This document shows, in pieces, positions 1 through 10,740 of a stretch of DNA of 64,000 bases; positions within the stretch are counted from its first letter, which is position 1, and every line of letters begins with the position of its first letter. The notes under the pieces are model-generated. The model made no database searches and was not told where the DNA came from. It saw only the letters and a list, made by a program, of their open reading frames with translations. The stretch spans positions 70,550,981 to 70,614,980 of the forward strand of contig OX344762.1 in the NCBI GenBank assembly GCA_947034895.1, written 5' to 3'. The stretch is from Rhytidiadelphus loreus (taxonomy: Eukaryota > Streptophyta > Bryopsida > Hypnales > Hylocomiaceae). Position numbers and translations under genes: made by a program.

Positions 1-1
1 G

Positions 2-1774
2 GAATTAACCCCCAGAGGACAACAACGTGCACAAAGGAGAAGGGCGCAACGTGTATCTCATGAACAACTTCCAGAACCAAATATTCGTGTAGAGGTCCAG
101 GGCCCTGTTGAACCAGTACTTGGAGTTGCTCAGGCGCAATTCCAAGCACCTGATGAACCAACTCTTGGAGTTGTTGATGTCATGGCTGCTGCAGACACCA
201 TACAAAGCTTGAGGGTGCAATTACAAGACCGAGGTGATGAACTACATTCTCTATATGAAGATGTGGGCAAGTTACGAGAAGACATCACGCTCAAAGACAG
301 AGTAATTGCTCAACAAGCACGTGACATAGAGGAGCTTCGGTAAGCTCTACAAGCAGAAGAAATGATGAACGAAGGTCAAGATCCACGAGGACATGCACAA
401 GGACCTCCTCGGGATTCTTAAATTCTGAGGCAAAATGCTCCAGGTGATGCTGCCATGTCTACACAAGAAGATTCATTGGCCTTTCCCGAAATAATGGCCA
501 CCGGCAACGGACCAATGCAGACTGAAGTTCGGGGCATGGGTATGGACAACAACCTTGAGCTCAACAACTTGCGAGGCGAAAATCAAACATTACAAAATCG
601 TTTGCATGCCTTGGTGGAGCAGTACTACCAATGGAAGTTGGCATGCGTGTTCACCGTTGACAAGACACGACAACTGGTAGCAGAGTTCAAGAAATTGGAC
701 CACTACTACAGTGAGCACAATCAAGAAAGGGTGTTTGGCTTGACTTCATGGGCCCTTGTGGATGATCTTTTCAGTCCCAACATGGCAATCATTGAGCTTG
801 ATGGTGGAAAAGCAATCATTGATTGGTCCAAACACAATTGGGATTTCAAAAACCAACTTGGGTCGAAGGTCGACTACAAAGGCAACCCGTTGTTGGAGTG
901 GCCAAATCTTTCAAGTTTTGTGCACGACGGGACCACATGTCCCATTTGTATGAATCCATTTGGCCCTGAAGGTGGAATGCAGTTGGGCACGTGCAACCAT
1001 GTATAGCACCCATTTTGCCTCATCAGTTTCATGATTGTTCGTCGTCGGTGCGCAATGTGCAAGGCTCCCTTCCACGAGCGCTTGTACGAGTTGTTTGGCT
1101 TGGTCCCATACATGCCACCACATTGGGAATACAATGCCACGAATGCCCCAGATCACCATAGAATGTGGGGAACAGACTTGGTGTGGAGTTGGAAATTACA
1201 AATGACATCGTTGGACAAGACACAAGTCGCTGCTAAATGTGGTTGGGAGACTAACCCCGATCAAATTGTCCAAGTCTGCCACCATTTGATTCCGATGAAA
1301 GACAAGCATAGCCAAGGACGGCGGAATTTTTTCTTTCAATGCTTCAATGGACATTGGGACGAGGTTGGACTCAAGTTTCAATTTGGACCTCACCCTCGGC
1401 GATGGTTATGGGGCGTTGATGGAGTTCGAGTCACCGATGACAATGGAATTTGTATTGGGGAGGACCCTGACATGCCCGACCCCGCGGAGCTTGCTCAATT
1501 ATCGAAATCTGAGTGGAGGGAAACTTTCAGAAACGAAGGGCTGGATTTTTTGCTTGAACAACATAGCCCGGATACACGCCGAGCTCTGGAGAGTCTCAAG
1601 CAATCACAAATCATGAGGGCCATTCTAGAAGAAGACGGACCAGCGAGGAGAACTCGGTCTGCGGTTCGTAGACTTCAACTAGGCTCCAATGAAGATTTTC
1701 CAATGCAACGCGGCACACACGACAACGAGGCTGGACCTAGTGGCACTGCAAACAGTCCAATGAACATCGACTGA
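2..1774 (+). pseudogene. RING-H2 zinc-finger protein pseudogene with coiled-coil N-terminus
   Basis: One reading frame is open from the window edge to a TGA at 1772 apart from three stops: TAA at 341, TAA at 419 and TAG at 1004. The first ~110 codons are charged and heptad-like (around LRVQLQDRGDELHSLYEDV), consistent with a coiled coil. A RING-H2 finger follows: CPIC near 940, then C-x-H (TCNH) just before the TAG, then HPFC and CAMC after it. The TAG sits exactly in the two-residue gap between the fourth and fifth zinc ligands, so all eight ligands (C3H2C3) survive around it. The C-terminal ~230 codons contain an unrecognised conserved-looking region (GTDLVWSWK, QCFNGHWDEVG) and a basic patch. 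RING-H2 proteins usually act as ubiquitin E3 ligases; here the stops argue for a dead copy. A member of a transposon-dispersed family is possible. The 5' end lies outside the window. Confidence 0.7.
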
Positions 1775-2466
1775 GTGCATTTTTTAGTGTGCTAAACTAG
1801 TAATTACTAATTAACAAAGCATGTTTTGCATATACAGTTATAGACTTTGACACTTATCATTACCGAGGCTTATAGAATTGCTACTTTGGTAGTTCGGTAC
1901 TACAAACAGTATTAGACAAAGACTTGTGGATATGCATATTTTCTCGTGGAAAAAGTATTGTATAATGTATACTTTTCAATTTTTGTACTACATGATGCAT
2001 ATGAAATACATATATTCAATTGTTGAATTCCTTTGCATGATATGGCATGTGTGATATGTGGATATAATAATGTACTCATGGCCTAAGAATAAGTGCATTT
2101 CGGATTTTGAGTGTATGAAGGTATATATTCATGTAAATATATATGTATTAATATTATTGTATGTGTATAAAAATTAAAAAGATATTAACAATTTAACATT
2201 AATGTATATTTTGTTACAAATATATTGATGTTAATGTATGAAGGGATACATTAACCTTTGAATGAGTTGATCCATCCAAAAATGGTAAAATTTCTTATTT
2301 TAGCTTGAATAACAATCAGATATTTTTATTGCTTAAAACTTTGAATTCTATATCATTTACAGAAATTGCAATTTTGTTCGCGAATGTTTCTAATTGTTAT
2401 CATTTCTAACTTTCTATTGCAGAAAATCAGCATATAATCATATATGAGGAAAAAGAGGAAAACAAT
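1775..2466. other. AT-rich non-coding stretch
   Basis: No coding potential on either strand and no clear repeat unit. It separates the RING pseudogene from the TTAA element. Confidence 0.5.
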
Positions 2467-3242
2467 TCAATCACCCCCCTAATGACATTTTTTCTGTCTA
2501 AAAACAATAAAAACTGCCATTTCTACTACGTTGTCCAAGATTCCAACAAAATTGTATTTTTGAAACTGAACCGTAGGATCTTGAAATTTACTTGCTTGAA
2601 ATTATGTGGTTAAAATTTCATGAAGTTAGACTGTACAGATTGAAAGATATGACTATATGAGCATTCAAAGTTTAAAAAACAAGGTTTCTTCAACACTAAA
2701 CTGCAATTTTAGATGACTTTTATTGCTATTTATAGAAAAAATGTGTACTATGGAATTTGAATTAAAAATTTATTGTGTTGAAGACTTGAGTTGGGAGTCT
2801 ATGAAAAAAAATTCAAAAAATAACAACTTCATTTTCATACTTCAAGAAATTGTCAAGTACAAGTGTAGAACTGTAGAAGCACGTTTAAAATTGAAAGAAA
2901 AAATAAACAATTAATAGCTCTTAGATGGGATTGAAATACAATAATCCCAATGGTGAGATTGTTCTAGAAAACAAACATAACCTTTTAAAAAACCAAAAAT
3001 CTGAAAATTGCATTCTAAAGATTCAATTTCTTTTGCTGCCCACCGAATTCAATTCTACGCATCTTGTGGTATAACTTTGGCTTCCAAGCACCGATTGAAA
3101 TAAAAATTATATTCCCACAAAGCTTATTACATTTTCTATCTTCAAAAAAAGTTTTGCAAAATTAGGATAAAATTTCAGCCCATAGAAACCTGCCCGAATT
3201 CTAAAGTGTCCCCTCAGGGGACAATGGGACTTTAGGGGTTAA
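2467..3242. mobile_element. TTAA-flanked MITE, degenerate copy
   Basis: Member of the repeat family seen most cleanly at 49,588-50,529 and 60,775-61,647. The 3' end is well preserved: a subterminal hairpin GTCCCCTCAGGGGAC, then GGGACTTTAGGGGTTAA ending at 3242. The 5' end (near 2471, CACCCCCCTAATGAC) has decayed. The interior shares the family's fixed order of blocks (ACTGCCAT, then ACCGTAGGATCTTG, then CACCGATTGAAATAAAAATT). No protein is encoded, so it is non-autonomous. Confidence 0.6.
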
Positions 3243-3949
3243 TTTGAAATTTTGGGGGGAGGTGCAAGTAGTAATGGAGGTGAACCAAAAAAAATCCAAT
3301 TGCTTATTTTATTTTTCACACAAAAGAAAGCCACATCAAAGTATCAAATAAGTGAAACAACTTGAAGTCGAATTCCCTCTTGACGAGTTGACGTCCTAAA
3401 CTTGAAGTTGAAACCAAATGAATCCTTTTATGTAATTGATATACAAAATTTATATACATTTTGCTAATTCCTCCGATATTTTTTCTTCTTATTTTTTGTT
3501 TTTACAATAATTTAGGAATAAAAGTAAAATTATTCTGATTTCTTAAAGGTAAAGGTGGAAATAAAATTATAGGAATTACAAAATATATATTAGAGTGGAA
3601 TTGTTTTGGGAAAGTTGTATTGTTGTAAAAATGTTGAAGCATGTAGTCATGTACTCATTTAGCCAACTTGCCATGAAGAATGAATTCATAGAATAACCAC
3701 AATTTTCTGCCTCCACCATTCATCATCCGAAATTCTTATAAGCTAAAATTTGAACAGTCAATATTTGTTATAATTAATTACACACATCCTACTATCCTAA
3801 ATATAGTAGGATTTTTTTTGGTATGCTTCTATAAAGAAATTCAAATACATTCCATACTTGCTCAAATTTTCTGAAATTGTTATCATTGAATACCCCAAAT
3901 TTCCATACTTGCTCAAATTCTCTTAAATTTCGTTGAAACATTTCTAAAA
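3243..3949. other. AT-rich non-coding stretch
   Basis: Homopolymer-rich sequence without open frames or recognisable repeats. Confidence 0.4.
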
Positions 3950-4540
3950 CCCTTTTTTTTGGAATTCCAAACCCTTTTAGCTTCTATTTTGGAGAACTAT
4001 AACATTCATCCTTTAAGTCTTCAACTTGAATTTTCAAAAACGAGTACCTTGTTTACCATTACAAATCCTAAAACTTCTAGCATCTTATTATATTTGTTTT
4101 CTTGAAAGTGTGCAACTTAGTTTTAATTCTCTAGAAATCCCATTTTTGGGGTGTGGGGACTATTTCTCAAGTCCTTGGAGAAGCGAAGAAGACCAAGGGC
4201 GATACATGAAGGAGACACGTCTTTCCATGAATTCTCTTTCAACTCAAAAAGTAGTTGGACTTCTTAATACAACCATTGACTTCAAGAAATTCCCCGAGCT
4301 CAAATTAATGGCTGACTGCATTAATTGGTTTCCCTCTTTCCCTCTCTCCATAGGAAGGAAGAATCCCATGCTAATTCCAAATCTCAAGGTCAATTCCATT
4401 CCCCCCCGTCGTTGGTGGAGAGAGTTCTTGCATCCGAGATCAGGGCGTGAGGGCGGGGACGTCAAGGCGTGGACGTCCCGTCAGGGCAGGGACGTGAAGT
4501 CAGGGCGTGGACGCCAGGGCGCGGACGTCCGGCCGCGGAT
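3950..4540. repeat. Direct duplication, copy A (partner 5690-6210)
   Basis: Shares the same sequence order with 5690-6210: an AT-rich part, TTCTCAAGT, CAAAAAGTAGTTGGAC, GCAGCCATTGACTT-like, CTCAAATTAA, GGAAGGAAGAATCCCA, then a GC-rich block of GGACGTCC-type motifs. Estimated by eye at roughly three-quarters identity. The GC-rich end (4438-4540) resembles the inverted subterminal motif at 10,741-10,934, so both copies may be 5' subterminal material of the hAT element. Confidence 0.6.
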
Positions 4541-4559
4541 TCCAATTCCAATTGCAATT

Positions 4560-4671
4560 TTGAACTCCTTCCTTGAACTCCCTCCTTGAACTCCCTCCAA
4601 GCCAATTTTGAACTCCCTCCAAGAACTCCCTCCAAGAACTCCCTCCAAGCCAATTTTGAACTCCCTCCAAG
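4560..4671. repeat. Microsatellite-like GAACTCCCTCCAA repeat
   Basis: Tandem 12-13-bp units built on GAACTCCCTCCAA, with the interrupting spacer GCCAATTTT at intervals. Non-coding on inspection; the two long shadow frames across it are products of the repeat. Confidence 0.75.
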
Positions 4672-4673
4672 GG

Positions 4674-5447
4674 TTTGCTATCCCCATACCGAAAATAATG
4701 AAATGAATCGTTGCCCTTGAATTAAAAAATCACTTAACTAGTATTTCATTTCAATACCCACCCCTCCTAAGTCCTAGACTTGCTTTAGAGTTTAGAGCTC
4801 TAGGATCCCATTACACAAATTAGAGGGTGGAGTCTAATGATTGAATATTTGAAATCATAAACAATTTTGCTTCGTTTCATTCCCAAAGACCCAAACCACT
4901 TTGCTATCCCCATACCGAAAATAATGAAATGAACCGTTGCCCTTGAATTAAAAAATCACTTAACTAGTATTTCATTTCAATACCCACCCCTCCTAAGTCC
5001 TAGACTTGCTTTAGAGTTTAGAGCTCTAGGATCCCATTACACAAATTAGAGGGTGGAGTCTAATGGTTGAATATTTGAAATCATAAACAATTTTGCTTCA
5101 TTTCATTCCCAAAGACCCAAACCACTTTGCTATCCCCATACCGAAAATAATGAAATGAACCGTTGCCCTTGAATTAAAAAATCACTTAACTAGTATTTCA
5201 TTTCAATACCCACCCCTCCTAAGTCCTAGACTTGCTTTAGAGTTTAGAGCTCTAGGATCCCATTACACAAATTAGAGGGTGGAGTCTAATGGTTGAATAT
5301 TTGAAATCATAAACAATTTTGCTTCATTTCATTCCCAAAGACCCAAACCACTTTGCTATCCCCATACCGAAAATAATGAAATGAATCGTTGCCCTTGAAT
5401 TAAAAAATCACTTAACTAGTATTTCATTTCAATACCCACCCCTCCTA
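4674..5447. repeat. 226-bp tandem array, about 3.4 copies
   Basis: Units start with TTTGCTATCCCCATACCG at 4674, 4900, 5126 and 5352; the last is partial and stops after CACCCCTCCT. Copies are nearly identical (single-base changes such as GAATCG/GAACCG and GCTTCG/GCTTCA), indicating recent expansion or homogenisation. It lies between the two diverged copies of the 3950/5690 duplication. Confidence 0.95.
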
Positions 5448-5689
5448 TTTTACCCATTACAAGAAATTTTGGTTAAAGTCTTTAAGCCCTAAATCCTTGT
5501 ACCCTTTTTCACGGAAAAAACCCCTTCAAGCATATTCTAAAGCATTATGATTTGTATTTGATTTAAATCCAAAACCTTGTAGCTTTGTATTTAAAAAATG
5601 AAGACTTAAACCAAAAGCTTGAGAAGTATACGTTGGTAATAGTTTGATTTGTAAACTTCAAATCCAAAATCACAAACACCTTTTCTTAA

Positions 5690-6210
5690 TAAGAATGAAA
5701 TATAAACTTTGAACTTGAATTTAAACAATTATGTACCTTGACTTTCATTAGGACTCGAAATCCTTTGGGATTTTAGTTACACAAATTTATTCTTTCTTGT
5801 TTGGAAGTTCAATTTCATTTTCTATTTTTATTTTGGGTTCCAACTTTACATGGGTCCTACTTCTCAAGTGCTTGATGAAGGCAAGAACTTGAAATTTGGC
5901 CTCAAGAAGGGAGTGACATGCTTTAATACGTTGTCATTGAACTCAAAAAGTAGTTGGACCTCTTAATGCAGCCATTGACTTGAAGATATTCCCCGTGCTC
6001 AAATTAAGAGCTGACTACATTAGTGGATTCTCCTCTCTCTATGGGAAGGAAGAATCCCACCACGGAATTCGTACCAAAGTCTATGGTAGGACCTCCCCCT
6101 CCTGCCGTCCGTGGACGCATCTCGCCGGGGCGTGGACGCGTCGGAATTGTGTGACGTCCGTACCCCTGATGTCCCTGCCCCTGCAGAAGAGGTCCGCGCC
6201 CCTACACTCC
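5690..6210. repeat. Direct duplication, copy B (partner 3950-4540)
   Basis: Second copy of the block described at 3950-4540, about 1.7 kb downstream, ending in GC-rich ACGTCCGTGGACG-type motifs at 6110-6200. It lies just upstream of the transposase gene and may be part of its promoter region. Confidence 0.6.
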
Positions 6211-6215
6211 CAGGC

Positions 6216-6221
6216 TATAAA
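6216..6221 (+). promoter_or_regulatory. Possible TATA box of the hAT transposase gene
   Basis: TATAAA in the context GGCTATAAAGCC, about 250 bp upstream of the preferred ATG at 6472 and directly after the GC-rich block at 6110-6200. Position and context are plausible; no transcript evidence. Confidence 0.3.
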
Positions 6222-6471
6222 GCCAAGCTTGTCGGATTGACTTCTTTACATTTGTCATCTTGGCCTCATCATCTTGGACTTCAATTCACTTTGAGCTCCT
6301 TGGGAGTCTACTTGGGTGACAAATGGCCCTAGTTAGCTGTTGAGGTGATGTAAAAGTCAGTTCAAGCAGTTGATTGGCGCTAACTACTATTTTGTCCTTT
6401 TCATTTGGTGTAATAGCCTCTTCTACAGTTCTACCTCCTCCAAGAAAACGTTTGCATTCGTCGTGAACGCA

Positions 6472-9400
6472 ATGGGAAGTCAACGAAAGCAAACAAAAGA
6501 ATGGGAACCGTGGTATAATTTCTCTGAGAACGGGGGGAAAGTGAGTTGTGTATTTTGCAATGCAACATTCACCTATAAACACGAGCGCGCTTTTGCTCAC
6601 TTTGGATATGGTGCGAAGTCCGAGAGGTCAATTTGTCGTAATGCAACGCGAGCCGTGCACCACCGATTTGCAAATTGTGCAAACTTTGTTCCTCAACGAT
6701 TGAGCCCCGAGGACATGTATGAAGGAGAATCAATTCCCACTGGTCCATCAAGAGCAACTCCAGTTGCAAGTTCAAGCCAATCCTTTCAAAACGAAGTGAC
6801 GGGAGGGGGTTCAGGTGACGCCCAAGCTGAAGGGGTTACTCTCCCTGAAGGGAATGATGCAATACAAAGGTCCCAAAGTCTCGTTGCATCAAATTCCACA
6901 AGATCTGGGTCATTACTTCAGCAACGTATGAAGGATGCTTTTAATGTTGCGAAGAGGAAGGAGTTGGATGACAAGTGGGCATCATTTTTTTACGAGGCGA
7001 ACGTGCCATTTAATGTGGCAAGAAATCCAGCCTTTATTGAGGCAGTGAGGGCAACCTCAATGGCAAGGTTTGAATACAGTCCACCTTCTTACCATCATTT
7101 CAGGACGAAATTGATTGAACCGAAGAGGTTGCAGATCGAGAAGCAAATTGAAACCAAAGTTGGTTTTGCAGTGAAACATTATGGGGTGACAATATGCACT
7201 GATGGCTGGGATGACGTGAACCGGAGGCCTCTAATGAATGTAATGATGTCGTGCCCTACCGGTGATGTATTTTTGGGGGCCATTGACACCACCGGGCAAA
7301 AGAAGTCCATGTGCTACATAGCGGACCAGATGAAGGTATTCATTGAGAAAGTGGGTTCAAAGTACGTGACACAGGTTTGTACAGATAATGCAGCGAATAT
7401 GCTTGGAGCATTGGATGATATCGTTCGCACGTATCCACACATTTTCAAGCAGGGGTGCATGGCACATGCTTTGGATCTCATGTTGGAAGATTGGGCCAAA
7501 GTACCAGAATTCAAAGATTTAATTCAGAGGGCAAGAAGATTGTGCCAGTACATTCGGAACCATCACACGACCATGTCGGTATTCCGGAAGTTGAGTCCGA
7601 CCCTTCAGTTAGTAGTGCCCAGCGAAACCCGCTTTGCTTGTAATTTTCTCATGTTGCAGCGATTGGAGAAACTTCGCGGAGTACTGCTGTGGTTAAAAGA
7701 CCATGCGCGCGTTCAAAATTACTTTGATGGTCTGCGAGACAGACAAAATGCGGAGCAAGCAGCTACAGCTTCATGTAATGTGGTGTCAACTATCGAAGAC
7801 GTGGGCTTCTGGCAACGATGTGCAAATTACGTGCACATGACTGAAGACGTGTTGAAGGCATTGCGCATATTTGATGGCCGAGAACCAGCTATGGGTCGGG
7901 CGTGGCTCGTAATGCACAATTTGAGGGCGCATGTGTTTTCTTTAAGAGGGCCACCCTTCAACCTACGAGATGACATAGCCACCACCATGGAGGAGTCTTT
8001 CACATCCAGGTGGGACATGGTGTTCACGGATGTTCACTATGCTGGGGCCCTTCTAAATCCGTATCTCTTGGATAACGTGGCACTTAGGGTTGATGGAGTT
8101 GCACTCCGTGCATTGTATCGAGTCATCCGCAAAATGGAAAATGTAGTGGGTGTGGAGTTTAACAACGTGTTGGCGGAATTAACAGAATTCGAGGAGGGCA
8201 CGGGGCCATACAGTGCAGCAGAGACACCTGACATTCGAGCGACACAGATGCTTCCTCACCAATGGTGGCACAGGGTTGGAGATCGAGCACTATCTAAGAT
8301 TGTCGTTCGTATCTTGTCATTGACGTGTTCAGCATGTTCATGTGAAAGGAATTGGAGTATGTATTCCTTCGTCCACAACAAGGTCCGGAATCGGTTAGCC
8401 CCCGAGAAGGCTGAGTCATTGGTATATATTTATACCAATAGCCGTGTACTTCAGCAAAGACCAGGGGTCGATCCTGTTCGTTGGTATGATGCTAATATCC
8501 TCTCGGAGGATTCTGATCCAAATGCCCTTGGCCCCGTTCCAATGGCTGAACGCAATCGTGAATTTGATGCGATGGTAGCTGAGGAAGAAGAAGAGGCTGA
8601 TGTAGAAGCTAACCGAGCACCCCGAGAATACCAACCAAATCCAGAGTTGTGGAGGGCGGGGGCTGATCACCTTGCAGAAGCTAGAAATTACTACGGAGAT
8701 GGTCATGAAGTGGAAGAGGAAGTCCTCCCTAGTCGCTGGGGCCCTTGGGGAGCCGATCCTCGCCGAAGTCCTACATCCATTGGCGATGAAAATGTAGTTG
8801 TTTCTGAAGTGCAACCTTTGTCATCGTCTTCCGAGAGTGATCACCCGGCCGCAGTGGACGCCAATGATGATAATGTTATCTCGAACAATGACGACAACCT
8901 TCCTTTGGAAAACGAAGGGGGAAATGGAAATGGCAGTGAGAATTTGAGGAACAATGCAACTCAGAATACTGAAGGATCCGTTTGCGATCGTGATGGCAAT
9001 AGGGGGCCCAGAGGAGTGGGGGGCCGCGATAGCAACAGAGTTGTTGGAGGACACCATGGCCAAAACATTGGAAATACAAGGATGGCACGACCGATCACAA
9101 GACATGTTGTGGAGGTTAATGCAGTGGAAAGAACGCGTTTTGACCTTGAACATTTAGATCACAATGATGTTTTTGCGTTTACTGACCCGCTTGAAGACGA
9201 AGCCCATATACCACCACCAGTTGCAGTGCATACTATTATTTCTAACCCTTCATCTCCCGCAACTTCAAGTGCTCCTTGTCGACCTTCCGAAGAAGTGCTA
9301 GGCTCAGTGGGAAATGTTGCAATGACGACTCAAAGCATTTCAAATGTTACAACGGGTGGTAGACACCGTACCGCCTTTCAACCCGCAATTCACCACACTA

Positions 9401-9954
9401 TGGGTGAATATCAACAAGGACGTGGAAGGAGTTTCGTCCGTGGAAGAGCAAGAGGTCGTGCAACGATTGGAGGCCGTGATATTAGAGGTGGACGAAACAA
9501 TAACGAAGCGTTGTCATCGAGGCCCCCTAAACGCCCTCTTCTAGGAATTGGGGTCCGAGACCCGAACGTGGTGATAGAGCCATTTTTGAATACGTATGTC
9601 CCAGGACCAACTTTGTCCACTCCAGTGTATGTCGTTCCTCGAGTACAAGGAGGCCCCATTATAAATTCTGACGCGGAGGACCCTAGAGCTCAACGGCACA
9701 AGAAGTTTAAACGTAGTCGTAGGCATGGTCAAACAGCTGTGGAGCTTCGAAATGAGAACTCGGAAGTGGAAAACCAGTGGACCGCAGACGGTGACGATGG
9801 AGAAGATGAACGTGGAACTAGTGAAGTTGGTGATGATGAAGACGACCCTGATTGTGATGAGGCACCAACAGATGATGATGTGGTCATTCGAGATGTTGCA
9901 TTACCAGATCCGGGTACACAAGAAGTTCGCAGATCAAGTCGTTTCAACAATTGA
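6472..9954 (+). CDS. hAT transposase (BED finger, DUF659, hATC) with long disordered C-terminal tail
   Basis: Uninterrupted 1160-codon gene. The frame is open upstream to 6370, but the leading 34 residues look non-coding and the ATG at 6472 (MGSQRKQTKEW) precedes the first domain. Residues from that start: BED-like zinc finger C26, C29, H43, C55; DUF659 region about 215-390 with RNase-H-fold acidic residues D244 (CTDGWDD) and D305 (CTDNAANM), plus the hAT C-x2-H pair C329/H332; hATC dimerisation region about 590-665 with E625 in CERNWS, the position of the third catalytic acid in hAT enzymes. All catalytic residues are present. Past residue ~670 comes an unusual ~490-residue tail: acidic and polar runs, an RGR/RGG box about 983-1009, a basic KKFKRSRR nuclear-signal-like stretch, then an acidic end. 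Likely role: cut-and-paste transposition. The length and lack of stops suggest recent activity. Confidence 0.9.
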   Translation: MGSQRKQTKEWEPWYNFSENGGKVSCVFCNATFTYKHERAFAHFGYGAKSERSICRNATRAVHHRFANCANFVPQRLSPEDMYEGESIPTGPSRATPVASSSQSFQNEVTGGGSGDAQAEGVTLPEGNDAIQRSQSLVASNSTRSGSLLQQRMKDAFNVAKRKELDDKWASFFYEANVPFNVARNPAFIEAVRATSMARFEYSPPSYHHFRTKLIEPKRLQIEKQIETKVGFAVKHYGVTICTDGWDDVNRRPLMNVMMSCPTGDVFLGAIDTTGQKKSMCYIADQMKVFIEKVGSKYVTQVCTDNAANMLGALDDIVRTYPHIFKQGCMAHALDLMLEDWAKVPEFKDLIQRARRLCQYIRNHHTTMSVFRKLSPTLQLVVPSETRFACNFLMLQRLEKLRGVLLWLKDHARVQNYFDGLRDRQNAEQAATASCNVVSTIEDVGFWQRCANYVHMTEDVLKALRIFDGREPAMGRAWLVMHNLRAHVFSLRGPPFNLRDDIATTMEESFTSRWDMVFTDVHYAGALLNPYLLDNVALRVDGVALRALYRVIRKMENVVGVEFNNVLAELTEFEEGTGPYSAAETPDIRATQMLPHQWWHRVGDRALSKIVVRILSLTCSACSCERNWSMYSFVHNKVRNRLAPEKAESLVYIYTNSRVLQQRPGVDPVRWYDANILSEDSDPNALGPVPMAERNREFDAMVAEEEEEADVEANRAPREYQPNPELWRAGADHLAEARNYYGDGHEVEEEVLPSRWGPWGADPRRSPTSIGDENVVVSEVQPLSSSSESDHPAAVDANDDNVISNNDDNLPLENEGGNGNGSENLRNNATQNTEGSVCDRDGNRGPRGVGGRDSNRVVGGHHGQNIGNTRMARPITRHVVEVNAVERTRFDLEHLDHNDVFAFTDPLEDEAHIPPPVAVHTIISNPSSPATSSAPCRPSEEVLGSVGNVAMTTQSISNVTTGGRHRTAFQPAIHHTMGEYQQGRGRSFVRGRARGRATIGGRDIRGGRNNNEALSSRPPKRPLLGIGVRDPNVVIEPFLNTYVPGPTLSTPVYVVPRVQGGPIINSDAEDPRAQRHKKFKRSRRHGQTAVELRNENSEVENQWTADGDDGEDERGTSEVGDDEDDPDCDEAPTDDDVVIRDVALPDPGTQEVRRSSRFNN

Positions 9955-10740
9955 GGGGCACCTGACAGCATCTGTGTTCTGTAGACCTTCATTCATCATG
10001 AGTTCAAGACAGTTGCACTAATTGAAACATGAAGTAATGAAGATCTACAAGAAGAAGAAGGAGAATCTTAGATAACCAGTAGAAGAGGAGGTGTATCTTG
10101 AGAGCAGTATATTCATTGTGTTGTGAACTTGTTATTGTACTGAACAACGCTTGAAATATAAAAATGTTTTTGGTTATTTAAAATAAAAAAGTTTCCAATT
10201 GTGTTTGTAGAATTATCGCATTTGCCATGCATGAAGATGACATTCATGAGTGTAGTTATATTGTATAGTTTGAATGTTGTAAGTAAGGTGTACTAAATTT
10301 ATTACTATCCTTGCATTCACGTAGAAAAAAACATTCACTACTATCATCTTTGATGCCTTCCAAAGGGCTGAAAATTTGTTATTTAAACATGAAATTCTTT
10401 TCACAAAATGATCTCTTTGCTAATAACATGTGTGCTAAATTTCAAGGCCAGAAGATTTACACATAAAAAGATATTCACAATGTACCAACATGTGTACTTT
10501 TGTGGTTTAGAGAAACAATTTCAATGCTACCAAGTACCAACTCACAGAAATTGAGAAATCAAAATTCGGCCATGAATTTTTTGGCATGAGATCATGTCTA
10601 TGTTGATAACATGTGGGTCAAATTTGAAGTTCAAAGGATTTGCCTATAAAAAGATACTGGAAATGTTTTTCACCCTATGAAAGCAAGAATTCGTAAATGA
10701 AGTACAAAAATTCTCCAAAAATTCGGATTAAACTAATGCG
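9955..10740. other. Non-coding 3' part of the hAT element
   Basis: AT-rich sequence between the transposase stop codon and the GC-rich subterminal repeats; no further gene seen. Confidence 0.45.
10182..10187 (+). terminator. Possible polyadenylation signal of the hAT gene
   Basis: AATAAA about 230 bp after the stop codon in an otherwise AT-rich 3' region. AATAAA is common by chance in such sequence, so this is only a candidate. Confidence 0.25.

Noticed and set aside
2..1774. TAA/TAG read as glutamine (alternative nuclear code as in some green algae and ciliates), since all three stops could be Gln and both long frames end in TGA
   Set aside because: The 1160-codon hAT gene has many Gln codons, all CAA or CAG, and no TAA/TAG; with a reassigned code several would be expected.
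4462..4687. Minus-strand frames with GVLGGSSWREFK-type repeats
   Set aside because: Produced by the GAACTCCCTCC microsatellite.
8416..9153. Minus-strand frames of 110-132 codons opposite the hAT gene
   Set aside because: Antisense shadows of the transposase frame without independent coding signals.
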